DNA of 44,450 nucleotides from Gelria sp. (GCA_012839665.1 DUMX01000083.1:1-44450); one strand, 5' to 3'. Numbered from the stretch's first letter, positions 33,522-42,232 are shown. Notes: generated by a model not told the origin, from the letters alone. Numbers and translations are program-made.

Positions 33522-33662
33522 TTGAAAAAACATATTGTTAATGTAGTAAAACCCAATCTTAAAAGAGATGGGGGTATTAATTGCCGTGAGTGTGCTACGT
33601 CTTGCCAGTCAGCTTGCAAGACTTCCTGCACCGTGGGCAACCAGATTTGCCGTAAACAGTAA
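33522..33662 (+). CDS. scfA: Six-cysteine ranthipeptide precursor SCIFF
   Basis: A 46-residue precursor peptide, too short for most gene callers. It has a basic leader (MKKHIVNVVKPNLKRDG) and a core with cysteines at 21, 24, 28, 32, 36 and 43, in the NCRECATSCQSACKTSC pattern that defines SCIFF (six cysteines in forty-five residues). The start is TTG 33522; GGGAGGT at 33507-33513 is correctly spaced, while the GGAGGA at 33515 is too near. In the family, a radical SAM enzyme links cysteine sulfurs to neighbouring residues through thioether bonds. The maturase gene follows after a terminator. The physiological role of SCIFF in Clostridia is not settled. Confidence 0.95.
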   Translation: MKKHIVNVVKPNLKRDGGINCRECATSCQSACKTSCTVGNQICRKQ

Positions 33663-33673
33663 ACGGCACCAAT

Positions 33674-33697
33674 AAAGGGGGCAGTGCCCCTTTTTTT
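33674..33697 (+). terminator. Intrinsic terminator between scfA and scfB
   Basis: AAGGGGGCAGTGCCCC followed by TTTTTTT: a GC-rich stem with a seven-T tract, 11 bases after the scfA stop. Placed before scfB, it should act as a partial terminator giving more peptide than enzyme. Confidence 0.85.
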
Positions 33698-33730
33698 ATG
33701 CTCTAATACCCGAGGGAGAGGAGAAAATAC

Positions 33731-35107
33731 GTGTACCACCTGGTCAGTTATGACTTTAATGCTAATATCCATCTTTATCGCTGGAATGAATTAAATATAC
33801 TCCTGGATGTAAATAGTGGGGCAATTCATCTGTTGGATGAATTGGCTTATGATTTTATTTCCTGCCTGATGAAAAATCAGGGGGATTTTTACCTGGCAGC
33901 AGAAGAATGTAGTGCGCTTTATCCTTCTTCAGAGGTAATGGAAGTTGTTAATGAAGTATTAGCAGCTTACGAGGATGGAGCCATGTTTACCCCGGAAGAA
34001 GATTTGACCCTGGACTTGTCGATTTTGCCAATTAAGGCTCTCTGTCTTAATGTAGCCCACGCCTGTAACATGAAGTGTGGCTACTGTTTCGCCAGTCAGG
34101 GTAGTTTTGGCTTGAAACCGACTTTGATGAGTTCGGAAGTAGGCAAACAGGCACTTGACTTCCTTATTGCCAACAGCAGCGGGGTAAAAAACTTGGAGGT
34201 TGATTTTTTCGGTGGTGAACCTTTATTAAACTTTGAGGTGGTAAAGGAATTAGTCCTTTATGGGCGTAAGTTGGAAGAGGAAACGGGTAAGCAGTTTAAT
34301 TATACTCTTACCACCAATGCTCTCTTACTTGACCAGCCCGTTATAGACTTTATTATTGAACATGACATAGCTATTATTTTAAGTCTGGATGGCAGACCGG
34401 AGACTAATGACCGTCATCGGGTACTTAACAACGGTAGTGGAAGTTACGAACTGGTGCTGCCACGGATTCGTCAAATGGTAGCCCACAATCCGGTAAGCTA
34501 TTATATCAGAGGTACCTTCAGCCGGCATAACTTGGATTTTGTCAATGACCTGCGTCATATTGTGGATTTAGGTTTTGACTGTTTATCACTGGAGCCTGCT
34601 ATTGGTGCTGATAACGATTATACTTTGCAAAATGAAGACCTGCCTCGGGTACTGCAGGAATATAAAAAACTTACCAACACTCTGGTCAATTATGACTGCT
34701 CTGGTAAGGATATTCATTTTTTCCATTACAATCTGGATTTACAAAAAGGCCCTTGTCTGGCTAAACGCCATAGTGGCTGTGGAGCCGGTGTCGATTACCT
34801 GGCCATTACCCCAGAGGGTGATATTTATCCCTGTCATCAGTTTATTGGTAAAAAGGAGTTTTATTTGGGTAATGTAGCCCGGGGTTTTCTGGACAGCAAT
34901 GTAAGGGCTAGTTTCCAGGCTAATCATTTGGATAATAAGGAGCAATGTAAGCAATGTTGGGTCAGAAATTTCTGTGGTGGGGGTTGCCATGCTAATAACT
35001 ACTTTAGTAATGGCGATATTACGGTCCCGGCGGAGATTTCTTGTACTCTGCATAAGAAGCGGATTGAAGGGGCAATTTATCGAGATTTACAAAAAAAGGC
35101 AAATTAA
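33731..35107 (+). CDS. scfB: Radical SAM/SPASM thioether-forming SCIFF maturase
   Basis: The enzyme that installs thioether cross-links in SCIFF. It has 458 residues. The N-terminal about 90 residues are a peptide-binding (RRE-like) region. The radical SAM domain has the [4Fe-4S] ligands C112-x3-C116-x2-C119 in ACNMKCGYC and FFGGEPLL as the SAM-binding GGE motif. The C-terminal SPASM domain holds further cysteines, including CHQF and QCKQCWVRNFCGGGC, for auxiliary clusters. GTG 33731 has AGGAG at 33719-33723. Length and motifs match the SCIFF maturase family closely. It acts in the cytoplasm and needs anaerobic conditions, consistent with the inferred anaerobic host. Confidence 0.95.
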   Translation: MYHLVSYDFNANIHLYRWNELNILLDVNSGAIHLLDELAYDFISCLMKNQGDFYLAAEECSALYPSSEVMEVVNEVLAAYEDGAMFTPEEDLTLDLSILPIKALCLNVAHACNMKCGYCFASQGSFGLKPTLMSSEVGKQALDFLIANSSGVKNLEVDFFGGEPLLNFEVVKELVLYGRKLEEETGKQFNYTLTTNALLLDQPVIDFIIEHDIAIILSLDGRPETNDRHRVLNNGSGSYELVLPRIRQMVAHNPVSYYIRGTFSRHNLDFVNDLRHIVDLGFDCLSLEPAIGADNDYTLQNEDLPRVLQEYKKLTNTLVNYDCSGKDIHFFHYNLDLQKGPCLAKRHSGCGAGVDYLAITPEGDIYPCHQFIGKKEFYLGNVARGFLDSNVRASFQANHLDNKEQCKQCWVRNFCGGGCHANNYFSNGDITVPAEISCTLHKKRIEGAIYRDLQKKAN

Positions 35108-35199
35108 AATAAAAAAATATCGGTATGGAAGGAGGATTTTACTAAAAAGAAATAGAAAAGAAGAAGACGTAATAAAAAAAAGAAATATGGAGTAAAATA

Positions 35200-36540
35200 A
35201 TGGTAAAGAATTTTCGAGAAAATAAGTCTTGTTTACCAGCAGTGGCTGTAATTGTAGTTTTACTTGTGAGTTTGATTGGTTTATTTGGGTTAAGGACACC
35301 GGGTTATATGGTCTATGTTGATGGCAATCAGGAGTTTGCGCTGAAGCATAAGGCTGATTTACAAGAGGTTCTTAACAAAATTGAGGTCAGGGAAGAAACA
35401 AACTGCCAGTATAAATTGGAACTAGCAACCAAGGTGGAATGTAAACGGGGTCTGGTAAGAAAAAGCCAGTTAGTATCTTGTAAAGAAGCAGAGAAGAAAC
35501 TGGTCCAGGTTTTAGATTTCAAAGTACCTGCGTGCGCCATTGTGGTTGATGGTAAGAAGATAGCCTATGTTGAAAGTAAGGCAGCAGCGAATAGTATGCT
35601 TAACAGGTTGAAAAAAGAATACAGCCAGCTGGAAGCAGGTGAGAAACTAGTAGCAATTGATTTTGCAGAAAAGGTAAAAGTTAAGGAAGAAAAGGTACCA
35701 TTTAAGAAACTAGTGTCGATAGAAGAAGCTTATGACCTTATTCGTACCGGAACTAATAATCCGGAGAAATATATCGTTAAGGAAGGCGACAACTTGTGGC
35801 TTATTGCCCGTCGTAACGATATGTATGTAGACGATATAGTTCAAGCCAACGGATTGACTACAGAGAATCTACAGTTAGATCAGGAATTAATTCTGGTAAA
35901 AAGTAAACCGTACATAAATGTTATTACTAAAGTAGAGGGAGAGAAAACTGAAGTTATACCTTATGAAACCAAGGTTATTGTGGATAAAAATTCCCCTGGT
36001 TCCATTCGGGTTAAACAGGAGGGAAAAAACGGGGAGCGGCACATAGCCTATACTGCCAATAAGCGTAATGGTATTACTGAAAAAACTAATATTATAGAAG
36101 AGAAGATTTTGAAAGCAGCGGTTGATAAGGTTGTCATTAAGGGAACTCGAGTTACCCAAATAGCCTCTCGTGGTGGCGGTGGGTCAGGAGCCCTGGACTG
36201 GCCGACTTACGGACGTATTACCCAATATTATAGGAGTGGGCATCGGGCCATTGATATTGGGGGCAGAACTGGTCAGGCTATTAGAGCGGCTGATTCAGGT
36301 TATGTAAGTTTTGCCGGGTATCAAGGTAGTTATGGTAAACTAGTTATAGTTAACCACAATAATGGAATAGTTACTAAATATGCACATTGCAGTTCCATAA
36401 ATGTATCTACTGGTCAGAAGGTTAGTAAAGGGCAAACTATTGCTGCACTAGGTTCAACTGGTCGAAGTAGTGGGCCTCACTTGCATTTTGAGGTATTGGT
36501 CAATGGTTCAGCTACCAATCCACTTAATTACTTACGTTAG
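35200..36540 (+). CDS. Membrane-anchored peptidoglycan endopeptidase (LysM, G5, M23)
   Basis: A 446-residue envelope hydrolase. A signal-anchor (about 13-31, PAVAVIVVLLVSLIGLFGL) is followed by a repeated domain of unknown type (about 35-190), LysM (about 192-236, YIVKEGDNLWLIARRNDMYVD), a G5 domain (about 243-318, with EVIPYETKVIVD), and the M23 metallopeptidase domain. The zinc ligands H348 and D352 (HRAID) and H427/H429 (HLHF) are visible, so it is likely active. It probably cuts peptide cross-bridges during growth. The start is ATG 35200 with GGAG upstream. It ends in a strong terminator. An extra AAGGAGGA at 35129-35136 belongs to no gene I can support. Confidence 0.9.
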   Translation: MVKNFRENKSCLPAVAVIVVLLVSLIGLFGLRTPGYMVYVDGNQEFALKHKADLQEVLNKIEVREETNCQYKLELATKVECKRGLVRKSQLVSCKEAEKKLVQVLDFKVPACAIVVDGKKIAYVESKAAANSMLNRLKKEYSQLEAGEKLVAIDFAEKVKVKEEKVPFKKLVSIEEAYDLIRTGTNNPEKYIVKEGDNLWLIARRNDMYVDDIVQANGLTTENLQLDQELILVKSKPYINVITKVEGEKTEVIPYETKVIVDKNSPGSIRVKQEGKNGERHIAYTANKRNGITEKTNIIEEKILKAAVDKVVIKGTRVTQIASRGGGGSGALDWPTYGRITQYYRSGHRAIDIGGRTGQAIRAADSGYVSFAGYQGSYGKLVIVNHNNGIVTKYAHCSSINVSTGQKVSKGQTIAALGSTGRSSGPHLHFEVLVNGSATNPLNYLR

Positions 36541-36548
36541 TTAAACGA

Positions 36549-36577
36549 AAACCCTGGCCGTTAGGTCAGGGTTTTTT
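36549..36577 (+). terminator. Intrinsic terminator after the M23 peptidase
   Basis: ACCCTGGCC pairs with GGTCAGGGT (one G-U) around the loop GTTA, followed by a tract of T residues. It lies about 10 bases after the stop codon. Confidence 0.88.
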
Positions 36578-36608
36578 TATGATTTTTGGCATGAAAGGAG
36601 ACAGGTTT

Positions 36609-37514
36609 GTGTATGATGTAATAATTATCGGTGGGGGACCGGCCGGGTTGACTGCTGCCATATATACTGGCAGGGCTAAACTTAAGACTCTGGTACTAGA
36701 AGCGGGCACGCTCGGTGGAAATGCCGGACAAACCGACCTGATTGACAATTATCCAGGCTTTCCTTTTGGTATTAGTGGTAGTGATCTGGCGGATAATTTC
36801 TTAAAACAGGCAGAGCGCTTTGGGGCTGAAATAAGAATAGAAGAGGTAACTGGGATAGAAGAGTCACCTGGAGGTAAACGGGTGATTACTAACCAGGGTG
36901 AGTACCTGGCTCGTTCTGTAATTATTACTGTGGGTGCAAGACGCCGGGAGTTGGAAGTAGAAGGTGAAAAAGAATATTTAGGGCGAGGGGTTTCCTATTG
37001 TGCAACTTGTGACGGCGCCTTTTTCCAAAATTATCCGGTTGCCGTAGTAGGAGGAGGCGACTCTGCAGTTAAGGAAGCGCTTTATCTAGCTGATATAGCA
37101 GCGCGGGTTTATTTGATTCATCGTCGGGAAGGTTTCCGAGCTAACCAGACCGCAGTTGATAAAATGCGGGCTAATGATAAAATTGAACTGAAATTAAACA
37201 AGGTAGTAAAACGTATAGAAGGCGAAGGGCTGATGCAAAACGTAACCCTATTGGATGTTAAAACTGGAGAGGAAGAAAGCCTGCAGGTGGAGGGGTTGTT
37301 TGTCAGCATTGGACTGGTAGCAGCAGCAGACTTTATCGAAGGTCTGTTGGAAACCGAGGACGGTTACATAGTGACCGACGAGAATATGGAGACATCAGTA
37401 CCCGGTATTTTTGCTGCTGGAGATATCAGAGTGAAAACAGCCAGGCAGGTGGCTACTGCTGTGGGTGATGGAGCCCTGGCAGGAATAGCCGTTACTGAAT
37501 ATTTGAAGGAATAG
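36609..37514 (+). CDS. trxB: Thioredoxin reductase (NAD(P)H, FAD)
   Basis: A 301-residue low-molecular-weight thioredoxin reductase, moving electrons from NADPH via FAD to thioredoxin. It has the FAD-binding GGGPAG near the start, the redox pair C131-A-T-C134 (YCATCDGAFF), the second dinucleotide site GGGDSAVKEAL, the NADPH phosphate-binding HRREGFR near 175-180, and FAAGDI near the C-terminus. GTG 36609 is chosen because AAGGAG (36595-36600) precedes it by 8 bases and it begins the conserved YDVIIIGGG; the ATGs at 36579 and 36591 sit in the terminator region or within the leader. It is probably expressed on its own, between the M23 terminator and the next gene. Confidence 0.95.
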   Translation: MYDVIIIGGGPAGLTAAIYTGRAKLKTLVLEAGTLGGNAGQTDLIDNYPGFPFGISGSDLADNFLKQAERFGAEIRIEEVTGIEESPGGKRVITNQGEYLARSVIITVGARRRELEVEGEKEYLGRGVSYCATCDGAFFQNYPVAVVGGGDSAVKEALYLADIAARVYLIHRREGFRANQTAVDKMRANDKIELKLNKVVKRIEGEGLMQNVTLLDVKTGEEESLQVEGLFVSIGLVAAADFIEGLLETEDGYIVTDENMETSVPGIFAAGDIRVKTARQVATAVGDGALAGIAVTEYLKE

Positions 37515-37585
37515 TACCACTATTTGCTTTCCCCCCCACCATTGAGCCCATAGTATAATGGGGTGCAGAGGGGAGAGAGATAGGG

Positions 37586-38428
37586 ATGTTGGGGATTAAA
37601 TTGCCAGTTTCGGGCAAAGGTATGGTCCTGGTGCTGGCCTTTATTTTATTAATAACTTTGCTGATGAGTAAAAACAGCCAGGCTTTGATGCGTTTCATGG
37701 TAGGTCAAGAAGTAGATTTAAAAACCGCTAACTTTGACCAGTATCAGAGTGAACATTATGATATTAGATATACCCCGGTTGATGAACCTTATATAAAACT
37801 GATTGCTGGTACAGCTGAAGAGGCTTATGATGCAGTTAGCGCTATGTTCGGGGTAAAACCGAGTGGCAGGACGGTTTTAGTAGTTTATCCAGATAGCAGT
37901 AGTCTTTCTCAAAGTTTTGGTTGGGATAAGGATGCCAGTGCTATGGGAGTTTACTGGGCAGGTTCCATCCGTATATTATCTCCCCGGGAATGGCTGGGGG
38001 AACAGGATATGCAGCTGCACTTTGCCCGTGAGGGGCCTATGGTTCATGAATTTGCTCATCTAATGGTCGACGAATTGAGTCAGGGGAATTATAATCGCTG
38101 GTGGACCGAAGGCATTGCCCAGTATGTTGAAAAGAAAATTACCGGATTCGAGTTTTCCAGTCCTTTTGCCGGGGATAAAAAGGTAGAGTATTACCAGTTA
38201 AAACAACTGGCGAAAAGATTTGATGAATTGGAACAATCCATTGTTTATTGGGAGTCCCTGCAGGCAGTGGAGTATATTGCTGACTGCTATGGAGAGGCCA
38301 GTTTATTTGATATAACCCGGCAATTAGGTCAGGGAAAAAGCTTGGAACAAGCTATCGAAAAAATCCTGGCAATACCGTATACTGAATGGGAGGAAGGTTT
38401 TTACCAGCATATTATGAAACAAGTTTAA
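37586..38428 (+). CDS. Membrane-anchored gluzincin peptidase (peptidase MA-like)
   Basis: A 280-residue protein. An N-terminal membrane segment (about 12-28, MVLVLAFILLITLLM) anchors a zinc metallopeptidase domain. The motif H154-E-F-A-H158 with downstream E175 in WWTEGIAQY is the gluzincin HExxH...E pattern of the peptidase MA family. The sequence EHYDIRYTP before it is typical of the domain start. The catalytic part should face outside. ATG 37586 has AGGGGAG about 10 bases upstream. It is followed after 15 bases by murA, so the two are probably co-transcribed. Confidence 0.85.
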   Translation: MLGIKLPVSGKGMVLVLAFILLITLLMSKNSQALMRFMVGQEVDLKTANFDQYQSEHYDIRYTPVDEPYIKLIAGTAEEAYDAVSAMFGVKPSGRTVLVVYPDSSSLSQSFGWDKDASAMGVYWAGSIRILSPREWLGEQDMQLHFAREGPMVHEFAHLMVDELSQGNYNRWWTEGIAQYVEKKITGFEFSSPFAGDKKVEYYQLKQLAKRFDELEQSIVYWESLQAVEYIADCYGEASLFDITRQLGQGKSLEQAIEKILAIPYTEWEEGFYQHIMKQV

Positions 38429-38443
38429 CAAGAGGTGTAAATC

Positions 38444-39697
38444 TTGAAAGATACATTAATAATTGAAGGGGGTAACCCCCTTTATGGGAAGGTACGGGCC
38501 AGCGGAGCTAAAAATGCTGGACTAGTTATAATGGCTGCCAGTATTATGGCCGATGGTGAGACGATATTAGATAACGTACCCCGGATACGCGATGTTGAAG
38601 TAATGATAAAAATATTAAATGATATAAATGTGGACACACGCTGGAATGAGGATGGTAGCCTATCTATTTGCCCACCGGCAGGTGAGATTAAGCCCCATAC
38701 CTCCTATGAATTGGCTAAATTACTGCGTGCGTCCAATCTTTTTCTGGGGGCTATGTTGGGGCGGCAGCAAGAAGCTACCGTTTCCCTGCCCGGAGGGTGT
38801 GATATAGGTTCGCGCCCGATGGATTTGCATATTAAGGGTATTCAAGCCCTGGGGGCTCAAGTTAATATTGAGCATGGTTATATATATGCCCGTAACCAGA
38901 GCCCGGGAGGTGCCCGTATTTATCTGGATTTTCCCAGTGTTGGAGCTACTGAAAACATAATAATGATGGCTTCTAAAACTCCGGGTCTAAGTATAATAGA
39001 AAATGCGGGCAAAGAGCCAGAGATAGTAGATTTGGCTAATTTTTTAAACTCCATGGGAGCAAGAATCAGGGGTGCTGGTACGGATGTTATAAAAATCGAA
39101 GGGGTAAAAGAGCTTAAGGCATGTCGTTATGCCATCATCCCGGATCGGATTGAAGCTGGTACTTATATGGTGGCGGCGGCTATTTCCGGTGGTGAAGTAC
39201 TGGTGGAAAATGTAATTCCTACGCATTTACATCCAATTGTAGCTAAACTGCAGGAGACTGGTGCGGAGGTTAGCGAGGTAAATGGCGGTATACTGGTAAG
39301 GGCTGCTGATAAAATACTGCCGGTTGATATTAAGACCCTGCCTTATCCGGGGTTTCCGACTGATATGCAGTCACAGATGATGGCCCTGTTGTCTCTGGGG
39401 GAGGGGTCCAGTGTAATCGTAGAGAATGTATTTGAAAACCGTTTTCAGATAGTTGACGAATTGAAGCGTATGGGTGCCAATATTAAAGTGGAAGGGCATA
39501 CTGCAGTGGTAGATGGAGTTAGTACCCTTTATGGTGCCAGGGTAAAGGCAACTGACTTGCGTGCTGGTGCAGCCCTGGTATTGGCAGCTTTGGTAGCCAG
39601 AGGCCAGACCGTAATCGAAAATGCGACCTATATTTTCCGAGGTTATGAAGATATTAGCAGTAAATTAGGAACTTTGGGTGCCAGGGTTATTGAATAG
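38444..39697 (+). CDS. murA: UDP-N-acetylglucosamine 1-carboxyvinyltransferase
   Basis: The first committed enzyme of peptidoglycan synthesis, adding enolpyruvyl from phosphoenolpyruvate to UDP-GlcNAc in the cytoplasm. The 417 residues match the family. The active-site loop PGGC119DIGSRP contains the cysteine targeted by fosfomycin, so the protein should be sensitive in principle. Other signatures include SGAKNAGLVIMAAS at the start, DRIEAGTYM, and FPTDMQSQMMA. TTG 38444 has GAGGTG upstream. It is in line with the upstream peptidase gene and ends at a hairpin terminator. Firmicutes often have two murA genes; which paralogue this is cannot be told from the window. Confidence 0.95.
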   Translation: MKDTLIIEGGNPLYGKVRASGAKNAGLVIMAASIMADGETILDNVPRIRDVEVMIKILNDINVDTRWNEDGSLSICPPAGEIKPHTSYELAKLLRASNLFLGAMLGRQQEATVSLPGGCDIGSRPMDLHIKGIQALGAQVNIEHGYIYARNQSPGGARIYLDFPSVGATENIIMMASKTPGLSIIENAGKEPEIVDLANFLNSMGARIRGAGTDVIKIEGVKELKACRYAIIPDRIEAGTYMVAAAISGGEVLVENVIPTHLHPIVAKLQETGAEVSEVNGGILVRAADKILPVDIKTLPYPGFPTDMQSQMMALLSLGEGSSVIVENVFENRFQIVDELKRMGANIKVEGHTAVVDGVSTLYGARVKATDLRAGAALVLAALVARGQTVIENATYIFRGYEDISSKLGTLGARVIE

Positions 39698-39712
39698 TTA
39701 AAAAGTCAACAG

Positions 39713-39764
39713 GACGGATGTTTGACCCTACTATGGGTGCGGCCGAACATCCGTTGTTTTATTT
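39713..39764 (+). terminator. Terminator after murA
   Basis: ACGGATGTT (39714-39722) pairs with AACATCCGT further on, with an inner ACCC/GGGT stem, and is followed by TGTTTTATTT. It lies about 16 bases after the murA stop. Confidence 0.75.
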
Positions 39765-39851
39765 ATGGAAGATATTGAACAGTATAATAAAAGGCCATAG
39801 GTTAGAAAATATGACTGTTTCCTACCATAATAAACAATACAGGGGGATGTT

Positions 39852-40925
39852 ATGAACAGGCAAGCAGTCAGGGGAATACTATATTTTCTCATCTTCTTTT
39901 GCGTTGGTCTTGGTGTTGTGGCTATTTTCAACCACAAATCTCCATCCAGCAAACCGATTGCGGGACCGGAGGAAATAGTCGTTAGCGGGGCTATAAGTAA
40001 AGTAGCTGCCCAGGTTAGCCCATCAGTGGTGGGTATAACTAATTTGAGCAGTGACGGGGATATATTTAACCAGCGTAAGGTAGAGACAACTGGTTCGGGA
40101 GTTATTATTGACAGTCAGGGGCATATTGTAAGTAATAACCATGTAGTAAAAGATGCCCAAGGCCTGATAGTTACTTTAGCAGACGGAACCGAAAAAGAGG
40201 CGAAGATCATTGGTACCGACCCTCGTACCGACCTGGCCTTAATTAAAATAAAGGTTGAACGGAAGGTAACTCCGGTACAATTTGGTGATTCTGATAAACT
40301 GGTAGTGGGAGAGGAAGTAGTGGCTATAGGTAATCCCTTGGGACTAAGGTTTGCCCGCTCAGTTACTGCTGGCGTAGTAAGTGGATTAAATCGTTTGCTA
40401 ACTACGGAAGAAGGATTTACCTTTCGCCTTATACAGACTGATGCGGCTATTAATCCGGGTAACAGCGGGGGTGCTCTGGTTAATCTGCAGGGTCAACTGG
40501 TGGGAATAAATACGGTAAAAATTGCCGCCGAGGGATTTGAAGGTATGGGTTTTTCTATCCCTTCCAACCAGGTGAGAATGGTGGTAGAGGACATAAAAAA
40601 ACACGGGCGGGTTTTACGCCCCTTAATGGGAATCAAAATAATAGGGGAAATAAGTGGGGATGAGGCCAGGTACTTTAATCTGCCGGTTGCTAGCGGCGTA
40701 GTAATTGAACCGGCGGCAGGTGGACCGGCTGATAAGGCTGGTATTAAACGTTATGATATAGTATCTTCTCTGGACGGGGTTAAAATTGAAACCGCCTCCC
40801 AGTTGCAGGATCTAATATTTGGTAAAAAAATTGGACAGGTAGTTAAGTTGCAATTGGTAAGACTACCTCGTACTCAGGTAGGGCAAATAGAGGTTAAAAC
40901 CATCAAGGTTAAGCTGGATAAGTAA
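39852..40925 (+). CDS. HtrA/DegP-like serine protease with a PDZ domain
   Basis: A 357-residue S1C-family protease. An N-terminal membrane anchor (about 8-27, ILYFLIFFCVGLGVVAIF) leads to a trypsin-like domain with the triad H97 (NNHVV), D127 (RTDLALI) and S205 (GNSGGAL). A C-terminal PDZ domain (about 260-345, GVVIEPAAGGPADKAGI) follows. The active site should lie outside the cytoplasm, where such proteases remove misfolded envelope proteins. ATG 39852 has AGGGGG upstream. Like the htrA gene of Bacillus, it is near rlmH, but two minus-strand genes intervene. A terminator follows directly. Confidence 0.94.
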   Translation: MNRQAVRGILYFLIFFCVGLGVVAIFNHKSPSSKPIAGPEEIVVSGAISKVAAQVSPSVVGITNLSSDGDIFNQRKVETTGSGVIIDSQGHIVSNNHVVKDAQGLIVTLADGTEKEAKIIGTDPRTDLALIKIKVERKVTPVQFGDSDKLVVGEEVVAIGNPLGLRFARSVTAGVVSGLNRLLTTEEGFTFRLIQTDAAINPGNSGGALVNLQGQLVGINTVKIAAEGFEGMGFSIPSNQVRMVVEDIKKHGRVLRPLMGIKIIGEISGDEARYFNLPVASGVVIEPAAGGPADKAGIKRYDIVSSLDGVKIETASQLQDLIFGKKIGQVVKLQLVRLPRTQVGQIEVKTIKVKLDK

Positions 40926-40962
40926 ACAGTCCAGATAGGATTGAACCTTCTGGACTGTTTTT
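40924..40962 (+). terminator. Terminator after the HtrA-like gene
   Basis: AAACAGTCCAGA (40924-40935) pairs with TCTGGACTGTTT, ending in TTTTT. The stem is nearly perfect and begins within the htrA stop codon. It may also slow transcription coming from the convergent minus-strand gene. Confidence 0.88.
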
Positions 40963-40996
40963 GGCTTACTATAATGTTTTAGGGAAACCGGAAACA

Positions 40997-41395
40997 TTAT
41001 TCTTCAATTGGTGTTGGAACTACGCCTCTCCTTCCTGTGGTAAATACAATGATAACACCTTTACCCAGGCTTTCGCCGGCTTTTGATGTCAGCTTAGGAC
41101 CAATGCGGATAGTGTATTTAGTATTGGCAGTAAGTAATCCTATAGGTTTGATATAAATATTACGTCGTTTTTCGACAGCCATGGATCGTACTACATTATA
41201 GTCTATTCTCTTCTGCAGACGCTTGCTGCCCGCCCAAAATTCTATTTGTCGTTTGTTATCTTCCCAGACGGAATCATCTACCACATTTTTATCAAAGACC
41301 AGGGTGATGGTGCGGATACTGCGAGAAACGTTGGTGGCACCATTAGCAGGAATGGAACTGACAAAACTCAGGGGCTTTTCTCCGGGTTGCGCCAT
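40997..41395 (-). CDS. Stand-alone Big_5-like domain protein, copy 1
   Basis: A 132-residue protein consisting of one bacterial Ig-like domain of the Big_5/SbsA type: SIPANGATNVSRSIRTITLVFDKNVV at the start, TANTKYTIRIGPKLTSKAGE in the middle and a VIIVFTTG end strand. No signal peptide or membrane helix is present, which is unusual for a domain found mostly in surface proteins. The start ATG (41395) has a perfect AAAGGAGGTA site 7 bases upstream. It is a paralogue of the gene at 41678-42061. Both are on the minus strand within an otherwise plus-strand region between htrA and rlmH. Confidence 0.8.
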   Translation of the reverse strand: MAQPGEKPLSFVSSIPANGATNVSRSIRTITLVFDKNVVDDSVWEDNKRQIEFWAGSKRLQKRIDYNVVRSMAVEKRRNIYIKPIGLLTANTKYTIRIGPKLTSKAGESLGKGVIIVFTTGRRGVVPTPIEE

Positions 41396-41572
41396 TTTTA
41401 TACCTCCTTTACTTAACCTGGTGTATACTATGCAGGTATATAGAACCCGGTTACTTCATAAAAAAGGTAAGTTATGGTATATAAGTTACTGCTATTGTGA
41501 GAAGGGTACAGTTAAGAATCCTTAATTTACATATTTGCTTAACTATAGTAATAAAATTAATTGTTTTGTGTC

Positions 41573-41589
41573 TGGAATAGACTGGAATA
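41573..41589. promoter_or_regulatory. Two TGGAATA direct repeats, 10 bases apart, upstream of Big_5 copy 1
   Basis: TGGAATA at 41573-41579 and 41583-41589 are separated by 10 bases, one helical turn, 178 bases upstream of the copy 1 start. The same arrangement occurs upstream of copy 2. It could be a binding site for a shared regulator. Confidence 0.4.
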
Positions 41590-41677
41590 TATACATTGTA
41601 TCCATATAATGTTGGCACGATTATTGCTAATCAAGAAAGCATTACTAAAAGACGTAACCCCGGAGAGAAGTCAGATT

Positions 41678-42061
41678 TTATTCAGCTGGAATAACACCAT
41701 TCGCACCAGTGGTAAAGGATACCCGTACGGTTTGGCCCAGAGTTTCTCCGGCCTTGGACCTTAGATTCCGGCCAATCACAATGGTATATCTGGTATTAGC
41801 GCGAAGCCGGTTTACTGGATGGACAAAAATTTTACGGCGCTGGGAAAAGTTGACCGTGTCAGGAATCCTGGTAACCCTGATAGGCACCCGGATAGTGCCC
41901 CTGAACATGCGAATTTGGTTGCGATTATTAGTCCAGACTGCATTATTGACAACGTTCTTGTCAAAAAACAGGGTGATAGTTCTGATACCAGGGGATACAT
42001 TGCGCGACCCGCGGGCGGGAATAGAGCGCACAAAATTTAAGGGTTTGGCACCATTTGGCAT
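41678..42061 (-). CDS. Stand-alone Big_5-like domain protein, copy 2
   Basis: A 127-residue paralogue of copy 1 with the same plan: SIPARGSRNVSPGIRTITLFFDKNVV, then RANTRYTIVIGRNLRSKAGE, then VRVSFTTG. It is more basic than copy 1 in the middle. Again there is no signal peptide. The ATG at 42061 is preferred because AAGGAGGT is 7 bases away; the ATG at 42067 is too close to it. Copy 1 lies about 280 bases downstream on the same strand, and each has its own leader of similar sequence, so separate promoters are likely. Confidence 0.8.
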   Translation of the reverse strand: MPNGAKPLNFVRSIPARGSRNVSPGIRTITLFFDKNVVNNAVWTNNRNQIRMFRGTIRVPIRVTRIPDTVNFSQRRKIFVHPVNRLRANTRYTIVIGRNLRSKAGETLGQTVRVSFTTGANGVIPAE

Positions 42062-42215
42062 TTTCATACCTCCTTTTACAGATTTGTTGTATAATATGCA
42101 AATGAATACGTAGGGGCTACTATTGAATAAGGGAAATAATGGTTATCTGTATTTGAGAAGGAACGAAAGATAGTCAGTATTAATAGAAATAGAGGGAACC
42201 CAACTTTTTTGTTAA

Positions 42216-42232
42216 TGGAATAGATTGGAATA
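42216..42232. promoter_or_regulatory. Two TGGAATA direct repeats, 10 bases apart, upstream of Big_5 copy 2
   Basis: TGGAATA at 42216-42222 and 42226-42232 lie 155 bases upstream of the copy 2 start. Sequence around both sites (TTTTGT before, AT-rich after) is also similar to the site at 41573, suggesting the upstream regions were duplicated together with the genes. Confidence 0.4.

Noticed and set aside
35125..35145. Six-codon open frame ending before the M23 gene, overlapping an AAGGAGGA site
   Set aside because: No binding site of its own, and it is too short to support as a leader peptide. The unused AAGGAGGA is noted but unexplained.
37542..37559. TATAAT at 37554-37559 with TTGAGC nearby as a promoter of the gluzincin gene
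   Set aside because: The spacing between the two boxes is only about 6 bases, and no -35 is found at 16 to 18 bases.
41709..42113. A 134-residue plus-strand frame over Big_5 copy 2
   Set aside because: The minus-strand gene has a perfect binding site and a paralogue in the same orientation; the plus-strand frame has neither.
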